Assembly (NCBI GenBank): GCA_023515745.1
Contig: JALECJ010000258.1
Coordinates: 183,501-247,500 of the forward strand
Direction: 5' to 3'
DNA from: Amoeboaphelidium protococcarum
Taxonomy: Eukaryota > Aphelidiomycota > Aphelidea
DNA: 64,000 nt
Position 1 is the first letter of the stretch. The number at the start of each line of letters is the position of its first letter. The notes under the pieces were generated by a model that was given only the letters and a program-made list of their open reading frames with translations, was not told where the DNA came from and did not search any database. The position numbers and the translations under genes were made by a program. Positions 1 through 11,563 of the stretch are shown piece after piece.

Positions 1-2319
1 TTTTCATGACGAATATGTAAACTTTCAGTGGAGGCTTATACTACGGTATCTTTGAAAATTAAATCGGGGATAATTACGCAATGATATTCACATCACTTAC
101 AATGCTCGATGATCGTACAGTAATAGGTGTAGGTGCCAGTAATTTGCTGCTGAATGGAAATGCGTTTGTGCTCGTAAATAAGGATTTTACTCTGGTTGCT
201 ACTACTTTGGCTCCATACTAGGCATCATATCTACTGACAACCACGACTACAACGACTCCTATGACAACGACCACCACGACTACAACGACTCCTATGATAA
301 CGACCACCACGACTACGACGACTTCAACCACTACCAATACAACAATAACTACAACGACTACGACTACGACGAGAACCACCACCACAAGTACAATTCCTAC
401 AGCGACTACCACCACCACAAGTACAATTCCCATCACTACGACAACCAGCACCATTAGCATTACTCCAGCGTCAACCACTATTGCGTCAACAACAATTACA
501 AGTACATCTAGTGCTACTTTTACTCCAAATGTCACATCTATTGGTACATCCTCATTGTCAACTGTATTGGCTCAGTCGTCTGTTACTTCATAAATGCTAT
601 TATCAAGTTACTGGAACTCTACTACTTCTACGTTAGCCACAACTCAATACTAAATGATGGTATTGAATGGATCATCCACGTCTGCTATGATGTCTTCCGC
701 TAATGACTCCTCGGCTGTGTCCTCTCTGACTAGTTCGTCTGGCTTAGTATCCACTAGTTAGTCGATTTCAATGTCTTCAAGTTCACAACGTACTGTTAGG
801 CAACAATCTACTTCTTATAATGGGTTTCTATAATTTTCTGAAGGCTCTTATCTAAGTAATTTGGGCACTTCTCAAGGTGGAGCGCAAACTTCCTCTGGTA
901 ACCTCGATGTCTAAGCTAATTAAAACCAATCCCAAAGTATGGTTGGCGCATACGCGTTAATCGCCGGCATCGCGGTTATCGCGCTAATAGCAATTGGAGC
1001 AACATGCTTTGTGATGAAGCGGAGAATGCGTACAATGTCTAGAAAGACTAATGGATCATCGTTGGCGGATCAAAGCACTCTTTCCACCATGTCTCACAGT
1101 GTAACTCATACCGGTGCTTATGCGGGTACTTAAATGCAATTACCGACTCTTGTAGCATCCAATATAATTGCCGTTCCAGCGTTCATGCTTGCATAGTGCG
1201 GAATAGATTTCAGAACATCTTATCTATTGACCAAAGGTGGTGTTGGCTCTATCTACTTGGCTGAAGTTTTGAACCCATCATTGTAGTAGAGAGTTCCAGC
1301 AGGTACAAAGCTGCTTTTTAAATAAATCTCTGACAGTGCACGGGGTATGTCTGATAACAATCGAGCCATCTTCTTACAAGAATTAAGTATAATGTACCGA
1401 TTCAAAGACGATCCTAGATTTGCTTATATTTACGCGTATAGTGAAGAGCCTGCTGGTCTCTTATTGCGATTTTATGAATTGGGGTCCATGAAGGATTACA
1501 TTCACGGAGATAGTAAGATGGCGTATCAGTTTAGATATACAAAGCCGTAGATGCTGTATCTGATGAAAACTCTCTCATAGGCGCTCTTCATAATGCATTC
1601 AAGCGGTATTGTGCATCTAGACATAAAGCCTGCAAATATTTTGCTAGATTTTGATCCACACAGTGAGATGTTGTTTTCGGTACTGACTGATTTTGGATTG
1701 TCAAAGATTGTGGATGAGCAGACGCTTAAAGTTAAGGCTTTCTAAACTGGTAACATAAAAGGTGCATCTTTAAGTTATGCGGCACCTGAGATTCTGCATC
1801 AATTTCGCAATTCAACTCCTATTGGGCACAGAATTGTGTCGTATTTTGCTGCAGATGTTTACGCTGGTGGAGTGGTATTGCTTGAGATGCTGACCCGTCG
1901 CAACGTGTGGGGTTGATGAATATGTAGTGGTTTAGATTTAAGGACAGAGCAGTTATGGGATCAGTTTACTGAGAGTCATTTACCACTTGCTTTAGTTAAA
2001 AGATCAGTGCAAAGTCATATAAAAATTCTGGAATGCAAAACTTGATGATAAAAATGGAAATTTAATACAATAAAGGTCATGCAAAATAACTTGTATCTTC
2101 TTTACTATAAGATCAACAAACACGAAAGATGTTTAGCGCAGTACTCGTTACACGAATATGTACAGTATAATCAACATATCAAGTCTGTGGTTCATTTGAG
2201 TCAATAGATCCAAGGTGATAAGAACACGACTTGAAGTATTACAAAAGCTTCATTAGCTATACTTCACGTACACATGCCGATTCAAGTCACGCGATAGTAT
2301 TCAATCGAGAAGCAGATTT
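1..2319. repeat. Segmental duplication, unit A (partner 9217-11563)
   Basis: This block is nearly identical to 9217-11563. Identity starts at or before base 1 and stops abruptly after 'agcagattt' at 2319 (partner 11563). The partner is 30 bp (10 codons) longer inside the Thr repeat and has a few 1-2 bp differences in the 3' flank. The block covers the 3' two thirds of the kinase gene plus about 400 bp of downstream DNA, so the non-coding flank was duplicated with the gene. Confidence 0.93.
3..1916 (+). CDS. Receptor-like Ser/Thr protein kinase, copy 1 (5' end outside window)
   Basis: One open frame of 637 codons (UAR = Gln) enters from the left edge and ends at tandem TGA TGA (1914-1919). 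Order: end of an extracellular beta-propeller-like domain; Thr/Ser-rich mucin-like stalk (about residues 80-300); one membrane span starting near 951 (ALIAGIAVIALIAIGA) followed by basic KRRMR; cytoplasmic kinase domain (about residue 402 on) with GGVG loop, Lys in LLFKQI, HLDIKPAN catalytic loop (Leu replaces the usual Arg of HRD), DFG, APE (AAPE) and DVYAGG. The frame stops right after subdomain IX, so the end of the C-lobe is missing; 40 coding-like codons follow the stops in the same frame. Likely a cell-surface receptor kinase; ligand unknown. Nearly identical to the gene at 8082-11162. Confidence 0.8.
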
Positions 2320-2320
2320 G

Positions 2321-3034
2321 TATAGGTAATTGCACTCGTCCGAGTGCGATTGCCGGAAAATTCCATTGTTGCGCCACCTTTTTCTGAAACAGCATCAAAG
2401 ATTATAGCTCCAAAGAGTAGTGAATCTCAGTGCAAGAGTTATATGCAAAGGCTTTCCTACTACCTCCGTGGAACAGTTGATGCATGAGAGTTCTATGTCT
2501 TACTGGGAAAGATCTAGATAAATCAGATTTGAGGACACAATGCTGAGATGGTCACATCTCTCTGTTCAAAATCCTCTGAGTACATAACTAAATGTGGTCT
2601 GCCCGAGTAATTGTGGTAAAGTTAACGTTCATTTCAGATGGACGCCACAAGGAGCTCAGCCTGCCAAGGCAAATTAGGTGTTAAAGTGCGTCAAGTAGCT
2701 GAAGAAGGCCAGATCTCAAGAGAAGAAGTTCCAGGTTGAAAGCTTGCATAAAGATTTATCGACGAGATAGTCGCAATTTCTGACTTGGTCTAGAACAAAT
2801 AAAGGGCCGATCAACGCAGTAACTAGTAGGATTGGCGGAAAATCTACTGGTTGTGAATGTGGTGAGAAATTTGAAACAATGTCGCATCTACTGCTGGATT
2901 GCCCTCTGTATCAAGAGCGGCCAACAGTCCTGTAATGGTGTAGTAAAATTGAACTATCAGTACTGCTGCAATAAAAAGAAGCTTGCAGAAGAATTGTCCA
3001 ATTCATGTCGGAAACAAGCCGATTCGATATCTGA
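2321..3034 (+). mobile_element. Non-LTR retrotransposon fragment (C-terminal end of ORF2)
   Basis: With UAR = Gln, frame 2 is open from the duplication breakpoint to TGA at 3032-3034. The translation matches the region after the reverse transcriptase core of LINE ORF2 proteins: a helical LQRVVNLSARVI stretch followed near 2845-2900 by CECG-x7-H-x4-C (CECGEKFETMSHLLLDCPLY), the classical C-terminal zinc knuckle. No reverse transcriptase core or endonuclease is present, so this is a 5'-truncated, presumably dead copy. It starts within a few bases of the end of the duplicated kinase block, suggesting that insertion or recombination at the element set the duplication boundary. A short stop-free unit cannot be distinguished from a recent, still intact frame. 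Confidence 0.75.
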
Positions 3035-4558
3035 GAAGACGAGAGTAACTGTGATCAAACTGTATAAATGAAATTTCTTCTTTTTCTGAAACAACAATGA
3101 CACGAACGAAGTGAGTGTTGTTGTTGTCAAATATATTGCACGAACGAAGTGAGAGTAATTAGAACAATGTAATTTCACGAGCTTGTGAGGGATATTACAT
3201 TCAGTAAATTAATACTCACACATTCGTATTAATTGAACTTAATGCGCAACAATGACTTTGATTTTCCGCTATCGCACATTTTCTGACAGTGCAATTACGA
3301 GTTAATTGCAGACTCAATGGCGTGTAAAATGCACACGGAATTTTGAAGGGAATGGAAACATTGGTTTGTATTAAATCATGTCAATCTGTAAACGATTTAG
3401 GTACTCGTTGCCTAGTTTGCATGCTTATTCATTGTACTGAAATTTGAGTGGTGCGACTAGTATCCACATTGTTCATCCCCCCTTCTATCCATTTTCTTTA
3501 CTAGTCACATCAATGCAATATGCATAATTAGAAAGTTCTATAATAATGTGCTTAGTAGAACTAAGAACACAAAGTCTCAACGTATCAAAGTATCTCAATA
3601 AGGTAACGGTCTACTTATCGCTATACGTGTCGGTAGCTTTTGGCAAGTTATAAGACGTTTATAATGAATTACTGCACCCAAAAGTAAACTGGCTAAAGTA
3701 TCTATAAGCATGATATTTATAACGTCGATACTGTAGCTAAATCTGTAAGCCTGAGGCAATTAAGTGTGAATGTCAATTGAAGACGCGTTTGCGATGGCCA
3801 AAGCATTATATGTACCGTATTTTCATTTCATCATTAGACAGCGATTTTCTGAAATCCTGCTGTTAGAGGGACGTAATAGAAGTCAGGAATACAGTATGTT
3901 GTGTCCTAGAATGTGCATGGAACTTCTGCGAACAATATCAGAAAAGTTTACGTCACATTATACTCTATACAGCAATTATATATTAAGGGAATGAATAACA
4001 TCATGAAACAAGGCGCGTACTTTTCAAAGTGGAATGAATAACTAAATCCTTGGACTAGTCCTGGTCTGTAAATCTTAAATATCTAGTTTATAAATGTCTT
4101 TAAACTAGCTCTTATTTATGTTTATAGTGTTATAGAATGCTTCATGAAGAAAGAATGAGTTTAAGAGAATCTTCAACATCAAGTTCGTTTCAGATTAGAG
4201 ATGTCATTTCAGAGTCAACTAGCTATCCGTTTCAGAAAAGAGTGGAATTCACGAAAAATTCTCGTGCATTTTACACGCGAGAATGCAATTCTGAAATTAA
4301 TTGGACTCACTATGTTCGTACAATTAATTATGCAAAATGGTTCCGAACGCGTGAGGTAGCATTTCAGATGTAAGCGCAGAGTCAGCAATTGTACAGTAAT
4401 GGCCTCACAAGACGTGCACGATTGCTTGTTAATCTATCAGGCCCAACTACTCGGAACAGCGACTGAAATTTACCAAACATTAATCAGGAAAACAGTTGTT
4501 ACTTCATTACTTCAGAATCTTCATTTTTATCAGATATTGTGGGATTGACTACCAAGAC
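3035..4558. other. Intergenic stretch with hairpin-forming repeats, no convincing gene
   Basis: Directly after the LINE frame are two copies of cacgaacgaagtgag (3101-3115, 3139-3153) and a variant cacgagcttgtgag (3176-3189); each can fold on itself (cac...gtg), the first flanked by aacaaca/tgttgtt arms. They may belong to the element's 3' UTR. Two short plus-strand frames occur (3770-3994, 74 aa; 4137-4466, 109 aa) but are not recognisable, and with a single stop codon frames of this size are expected by chance. Confidence 0.5.
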
Positions 4559-6160
4559 TCAATTGTGGAAATGTAAATTCATATTGATTGTAGTGCCATT
4601 TCCACTAAATATAATCTTATTTTGAGCATTTTTGACAATACTACTTTTGTTACGATACTTATTTACCAGGGAACGATTGTCAACTGTCTCAGAAGTGGTG
4701 ATACGTTGGCGCTTTACGCGCTATTGCAATTGGTTCCAGTTGTCTTACTCATTCTCAGATGGATAATTGATATTAGAAGCAAACTTCGACCCAGAGCCAA
4801 CCAAGGAGGTGGAAACTTGAGGATGAGGTTGAGTGATAATAGGCAAAGCTGTATAAACAGGTTCCAAAGAAGGAGAATATGCAGTTGATACAGCAGCAGG
4901 CTAAGCAGCAGTTTACACGGCAGCAGACTAAGCAGTATTAACAACCTCAGCTAAGCTCGTAGAGTTAATATTTTGACTGACTTCGTTCATAGCAGTAGCT
5001 ACTGCATCTTACTCCAAGCACGGTTGATCCTCTTCATGAATCAGCGCAAGGATATCCTGTTCAGTGACTTGACCAGTCGCAATATTAGAAGATTGCAGCA
5101 AACGTGCGACATTCATCTTATCATCAGCGGTGCGACGAGTGTACTCGGGTACAGCAGTGTAACTTCGATGACCGGAATACTACTTGATCAACTACTCGGA
5201 AACTCTGCGTTGAGCCAGACTAGTAATACCAGTAGCACGTATAGTATGCCATGTTATGTGGCTTTGCAGACCACATTCTTCAACGCATTGTTTCAATATG
5301 TAACCGAATCCATTCACACCAATTGGCTATCTTTTGTACCAAACAACTCCAGATTTTGAGTTCATTGGCTGCAGAAAGAGTCTGTCAGGAGGAGATTCAG
5401 GTTGCACACTCAAATACTTGTCAATCAGATCAACAGGACGGAATTAGATAGAATCCTTCGCGCTGCCAGGAGGGATATTGCAAACTCGTGGTTCATAATT
5501 GCCGTGCAGACCACCTTGATTGTTTTTCTCCACCGGGATCGTATACTAATAATGAACAATTCCACCTGTTTCATGTTTTTTCAAAAGAGATCTCATAACT
5601 TCAACGTGTTCTTGTCCACGAAATGCAAAGTGGAGACTCAAATGCAGTACCACAAGATTGAGTAATCCTGAAGGAGTATCAGCATCTTGCTTCCTAACGA
5701 GAGCAGTCCACTCAGCATCACTCAACACTCTGGCCTACTTTCTTAAACCTAATCCCATACCTTGCAGTTTCTTCATAGTTTTATCCAAGGTGCGCAAATT
5801 TGAAGTCAGCAAATGGTCATTGTTAAAATACAGAAGAACATCAGGCACTTGATCCTTAAAGTACCTGATTAAGGCAAAAACACCAGTCTTCAGCGAATCA
5901 GCCGTGTAATATTCTCCATTTTCTTTTTTCACTTTTTCAACAAAGTTGGAGAATAAATTGGTAAACGTCTTCTTGCCTTCAGAGGATCTGAACCAATCAG
6001 TGCAGTACGTGACGCGTTTGGCTGTCAAGTACGCCTCAAACTTTCTGACCCATTGATCAGTGGACCTTTGCGTGTTAAGAGAGTGACTACTTTGTCTTGG
6101 ACCAGCAAAGTAGTCAGTATCATTATCAATGTCATCAAATGTGCGGGTACGTTTAGCCAT
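4559..6160 (-). CDS. Crypton-type tyrosine recombinase
   Basis: 533 codons without intron, ATG at 6160, TGA at 4559-4561. The central part has the signature of Crypton/DUF3504 tyrosine recombinases (the family that gave rise to animal KCTD1/ZMYM/QRICH1 domains): first catalytic Arg in FAFRGQEH, then HTIRATG (H-x-x-R), GHRSY, and a candidate nucleophile Tyr in VPEYTR shortly after. The N-terminal third (MAKRTRTFDD...) resembles a SAM-like DNA-binding arm; the last 130 residues are Ala/Gln/Ser-rich and probably disordered. Cryptons cut and paste DNA through a circular intermediate and have no terminal inverted repeats, so element ends cannot be set here. All catalytic positions are present and the frame is unbroken, so it may be active or domesticated. 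A frame continues upstream of 6160, but the MAKRTR start gives the natural N-terminus. Confidence 0.85.
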
Positions 6161-8081
6161 AATAGTGATAATGTTTGGGTGTGTATCTAATAGAAGAAGA
6201 AGAATAGTAAGATGCGCTGTGAAACAGAGACGCATCTCTGTTTCACTTGTGCAGAGTGGGATTACTGCATAATTCTTCACCCGTTTCACCGTGGTCTGAT
6301 AGATTAAAACCAATATCCAGATTCAAGTCATCCAATCACGCCACCTGATTCGCATAATGGATGGATATGTTATCGGAGCATTGATTTAAAGTTTTCACTT
6401 CTTTTTATGTATTCAGCCCGAAATCCAGTTTATGTTGGTAAGATAGTTTTAGGCCAGGCCTAAATGCGAACCAAAGGATACAAGTAATTCAATGCCTGCG
6501 CACTGAATTAGAAAAGAGTTTTAAGAGAGACGTCTTTAGTTATCAGCTAATGTTCGTACTATTAATATTTGCTATCGTTTTTAATGTCAGAGCTATCTTG
6601 CCTATTCAGCTGTGTGATGATACAAAATTTCTTACGCATAAATTTAAGTTAGCGTTGAGATTACAACGGCGATATAGAATGATAACCTGTAATTAGCATT
6701 TATCCACCGAAGTCTTGAATCAACAACCAATGACAGGAGCTTTTTGTCAAAGTCTGATTGCTTATAGTGTTGTCCTCGCAAATTCTATGAACGTGTCTTG
6801 AATTCTCATACTCATGATAGCTAACGCGCTTAAAGCCGCCTTTAGTCATACCAACTAACAATTACTTAAACGCAGAGACTAAGGATGCACATATATACTT
6901 GACCACTTGCCTACAGAATTTAGAGGTAGTCTTCTCTTACAACACGTTGTTCCAAGTACTTTACGATCACAAAACTGAATAACATTCCCAGGGATTACCT
7001 GATTAGTCAAAATAGATTCAATACCTGCTATCCAGCACTGTTTAAAAACTACCTAGTCTCAAAACTCCGTGGCAGAAATCAAGCTCTACTTCAGGATTGA
7101 TTGTTAATCATCCACAATCTTCATATGCATTTTTTGTTACAGAAACGATTATCTCTTTTTGACCCAATTAAACTTCAACGCGTTCTTGATGTTCCATAGC
7201 AGACTGATAAGAGGGACCATAAGTAATATTCTGATTCATCGTAGATATTTCAGGACGTGTGGACGTATTTGGGCTTTAATCATCCATAGTCTCCATGTAT
7301 TTCAGAGTGCAAAAGAGAGGGACGCGTAGAGCTCAATCAGTGTGAAACAGTGAGAAACTGCGTGAGAGAAGTGAATCCGCCTTGTTGCCAAACTAAAGAA
7401 GCTATTTAAAATCTGAAAAAAGAATTGTAATCTACGCGTCAAATTAGCCAAGAATGTTCATTTGCAGATAGATTGAACGTCTGGGGGAAAAGTTTTTTTT
7501 TGATGACGAACAGAATTTCCGGAAACTCTCAACCTAGGATTTGAAACGAATCGCCCAAAGAGGAAATGCACTGAAACCGACTGGCTTAATAGCGAACTAC
7601 GTTCCGTTCGCGTTGCTCACTACTCTTGGTTCGCAATAAATCGGTTAGATTGCCTAATCACGGTGCTGATCCCTGGATCTCTCGTTCAGTTATCACAATG
7701 AGAACATTCTATCGACTACATATATATATATTTACTTTTGACGAGATTTAACCATCTTTAGTGGTTCACGGGATCACATTATAGTCTTATGAAAAACCCG
7801 TCAGAGAGTTAGTAAGACGCGTGACAAAGTCCTTCAGTCAGTACGTTACTATCCTACTGTGTGACATCTATATCAATTGCAAACTGAAACAGTTACTTTT
7901 CAACGGGGAATGATGCGCAGATCTTAAGAAGCATCTTTGCCACTGAAATGCCCCATTACTGCGATAAGGTGAGATAATCATATAGGATTATTTATTTTGT
8001 TACACACCTGAATGTTTGCGGGAAAATAGGTGCTTGTTAACAAAGGTGCTCTGTACAGTAGTTGAAAAACGATTGGCTCGT
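6161..8081. other. Intergenic stretch, no convincing gene
   Basis: 1.9 kb between the Crypton gene and kinase copy 2. It holds the 6219-6246 palindrome and a longer imperfect inverted repeat at about 7576-7647 (aaccga ... tcggtt, with inner agcgaac ... gttcgc). A small minus frame, 7108-7296 (62 aa, MNQNITYGPS inside), has protein-like composition but no recognisable family and may be a gene remnant. Nothing else stands out. Confidence 0.45.
6219..6246. repeat. Perfect 12-bp inverted repeat upstream of the Crypton gene
   Basis: gtgaaacagaga / cgca / tctctgtttcac: a perfect 12-bp stem with a 4-base loop, 58 bp upstream of the recombinase start. A second overlapping pair (gatgcg 6211-6216, cgcatc 6231-6236) allows an alternative fold. 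Could be an operator-like site, a 5' UTR hairpin or a recombinase binding site; function unknown. Confidence 0.85.
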
Positions 8082-11000
8082 ATGAGATTATATGCTGGGC
8101 TATAAATAGATTAAGAGCCGGGCAACCTCTAGCGAATCCTTATCCCACTTTATCTCCTTTTCACTTTCACACTACTCATCCTTATTCATAGAGTGACAAT
8201 TTAAGCACAAGCTCATCTACTAATCGGCAAATCTCTGGAGCAATTTGAAATGTCCATCAGCACTGCCAACAATCAATTTCTGGTGAATAATTTGGCCACC
8301 TACTGCTACTCTGTGGTTGCCCGTGTTGGTGATAACACTGCTTATGCTGCCTGTTAGGCTAAAACAACTTTCAACAGTATGATACTGGTGATTTCCAAAA
8401 ATGGCTCCATTGTGAGGCAGTTTACGTGGAAAGCTAATCAACTGGTCTCCGGTGTCGACATGCCTTATGGTATTGCGCTGAATCAGTAAACTGGTGATAT
8501 CTACGTCACTGGTCAGGTGAAGAATACTACTAACGGCTATGTGTATGCATCGCGTATACTTAACAATGGCTCAGTGGTTTGGACTTAAACGTATGGTACA
8601 TCGGGATTGGATAACATTGGCTGGAATGTGTAGCTGTTTGTGGTCAAAAATCTAATCACAGTGACTGGATAGACTAAGAATGATCCGCTGAGCTTTTTTG
8701 GTGGTATGGATGGTCAAGTGATGTCTATCAATGCATCCAGTGGCGCCCAGTTGAATCGTATCGTCATTGATCTTGGTGTTGATGATTTGATTCGATCCTC
8801 AGTCAACCAGGATGATCTCAATCTTGTCGTTGCTGGTAGCGTGTGGTAATCTAATTAACGTTAGGGATTCCTGGCCAGCTATGCTGTACCGTCCTCTGGT
8901 ATCTTCACTTTGCGATGGTAGAGAACTCTGTTCACTAACGTCTTGACCGAGTTCAACACGGTGAAATTCCACCGTGGTTACTTATATGCTGGTGGAACGT
9001 GGAATGGTTAGTACACTATCGATGCGACCATTGCTTTTTCTTTTAATGAAAATGCTACTCTTGTGGTAAGATATGGTTTGGATGGCACATTGGATACTTC
9101 ATTTTTTGTGTATGGTTAGCAAGGATACGATAAAGTATATGATATTCAAGTCGATCAATCGTCTAATATTGTCATGTCAGTCGGTACTACTGATCGATGG
9201 CAAGATGATCGCTGGTTTTTCATGACAAATATGTAAATGTTCAGTGGAGGCTTATACTACGGTATCTATGGAACTTAAATCGGGGATGCTCACGCAATGA
9301 TATTCACATCACTTACAATGCTCGATGATCGTACAGTAATAGGTGTAGGTGCCAGTAATTTGCTGCTGAATGGTAATGCGTTTGTACTCGTGAATAAGGA
9401 TTTTACTCTGGTTGCTACAACTTTGGCTCCATACTAGGCATCATATCTACTGACCACCACGACTACAACTACGACGAGAACCACGACTACAACGACTACA
9501 ACGACAACGACTACAACGACTCCTAAGACAACGACCACCACGACTACAACGACTTCTACTAGTACGACTTCAACCACTACCAGTACCACAATAACTACAA
9601 CGACTACGACTACAACGAGAACCACCACCACGAGTACAATTCCTACAGCGACTACCACCACCACAAGTACAATTCCCATCACTACGGCAACCAGCACCAT
9701 TAGCACTACTCCAGCGTCAACCACTATTGCGTCAACAACAATTACAAGTACTTCTATTGCTACTTTTACTCCAAATGTCACATCTATTGGTACATCCTCA
9801 TTGTCAACTGTATCGGCTCAGTCGTCTGTTACTTCATAAATGCTATTATCAAGTTACTGGAACTCTACTACTTCTACGTTAGCCACAACTCAATACTAAA
9901 TGATGGTATTGAATGGATCATCCACGTCTGCTATGATGTCTTCCGCTAATGACTCCTCGACTGTGTCCTCTCTGACTAGTTCGTCTGGCTTAGTATCCAC
10001 TATTTAGTCGATTTCAATGTCTTCAAGTTCGCAACGTACTGTTAGGCAACAATCTACTTCTTATAATGGGTTTCTATAATTTTCTGAAGGCTCTTATCTA
10101 AGTAATTTGGGCACTTCTCAAGGTGGAGCGCCAACTTCCTCTGGTAACCTCGATGTCTAAGCTAATTAAAACCAATCCCTAAGTATGGTTGGCGCATACG
10201 CGTTAATCGCCGGCATCGCGGTTATCGCGCTAATAGCAATTGGATTAACATGCTTTGTGATGAAGCGGAGAATGCGTACAATGTCTAGAAAGACTAATGG
10301 ATCATCGTTGGCGGATCAAAGCACTCTTTCCACCATGTCTCACAGTGTAACTCATACCGGTGCTTATGCGGGTACTTAAATGCAATTACCGACTCTTGTA
10401 GCATCCAATATAATTGCCGTTCCAGCGTTCATGTTAGCATAGTGCGGAATAGATTTTAGAACATCTTATCTATTGACCACGGGTGGTGTTGGCTCTATCT
10501 ACTTGGCTGAAGTTTTGAACCCATCATTGTAGTAGAGAGTTCCAGCAGGTACAAAGCTGCTGTTTAAATAAATCTCTGACAGTGCACGGGGTATGTCTGA
10601 TAACAATCGAGCCATCTTCTTACAGGAATTAAGTATAATGTACCGATTCAAAGACGATCCTAGATTTGCTTATATTTACGCGTATAGTGAAGAGCCTGCT
10701 GGTCTCTTATTGCGATTTTATGAATTGGGGTCCATGAAGGATTACATTCACGGAGATAGTAAGATGGCGTATCAGTTTAGATATACAAAGCCGTAGATGC
10801 TGTATCTGATGAAAACTCTCTCATAGGCGCTCTTCATAATGCATTCAAGCGGTATTGTGCATCTAGACATAAAGCCTGCAAATATTTTGCTAGATTTTGA
10901 TCCACACAGTGGGATGTTGTTTTCGGTACTGACTGATTTTGGATTGTCAAAGATTGTGGATGAGCAGACGCTTAAAGTTAAGGCTTTCTAAACTGGAAAT

Positions 11001-11162
11001 ATAAAAGGTGCATCTTTAAGTTATGCGGCACCTGAGATTCTGCATCAATTTCGCAATTCAACTCCTATTGGGCACAGAATTGTGTCATATTTTGCTGCAG
11101 ATGTTTACGCTGGTGGAATGGTATTGCTGGAGATGCTGACCCGTCGCAACGTGTGGGGTTGA
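8082..11162 (+). CDS. Receptor-like Ser/Thr protein kinase, copy 2 (complete)
   Basis: Single open frame of about 1026 codons ending at tandem TGA TGA (11160-11165). Order: hydrophobic leader (LYLLFTFTLLILI, about residues 17-40, ending in AQA) consistent with a signal peptide; a repetitive beta-propeller-like ectodomain with GDIYVTGQ and NLITVTGQ type blades (about 50-440); Thr/Ser-rich stalk (about 458-590); membrane span near 705-727 then KRRMR; kinase domain from about residue 790 with Lys in LLFKQI, HLDIKPAN, DFG and AAPE. Truncated after DVYAGG like copy 1. The start is uncertain: ATG 8082 gives the leader, but a TATAAATAG at 8101 would favour ATG 8250, which lacks it. Probably senses an extracellular ligand. 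Confidence 0.75.
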
Positions 11163-11563
11163 TGAATATGTAGTAGTTTAGATTTAAGGACAGAGCAGTG
11201 ATGGAATCAGTTTACTGAGAGTCATTTACCACTTGCTTTAGTTAAAAGATCAGTGCAAAGTCATATAAAAATTCTGAAATGCAAAACTTGATGATAAAAA
11301 TGGAAATTTAATACAATAAAGGTCATGCAAAATAATTTGTATCTTCTTTACTATAAGGTCAACAAACACGAAAGATGTTTAGCGCAGTACTCGTTATACG
11401 AATATGTACAGCATAATCAACATGTCAAGTTTGTAATTCATTTGAGTAAATAGATCCAAGTTGATAAGAACACGACTTGAATTATAAAAAGCTTCATTAG
11501 CTATACTTCACGTACACATGCCGATTCAAGTCACGCGATAGTATTCAATCGAGAAGCAGATTT
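9217..11563. repeat. Segmental duplication, unit B (partner 1-2319)
   Basis: Second copy of the block at 1-2319, same orientation. Offset is 9216 bp at the left side and 9246 after the Thr repeat, because this copy has 10 extra Thr-rich codons. One notable change: in the sequence beyond the stop codons, TTA of copy 1 is TGA here (about 11202). Confidence 0.93.

Noticed and set aside
218-535. Minus-strand Val-rich frame (and its twin at 9434-9781).
   Set aside because: Reverse complement of the Thr-rich repeat of the kinase genes; composition is a by-product.
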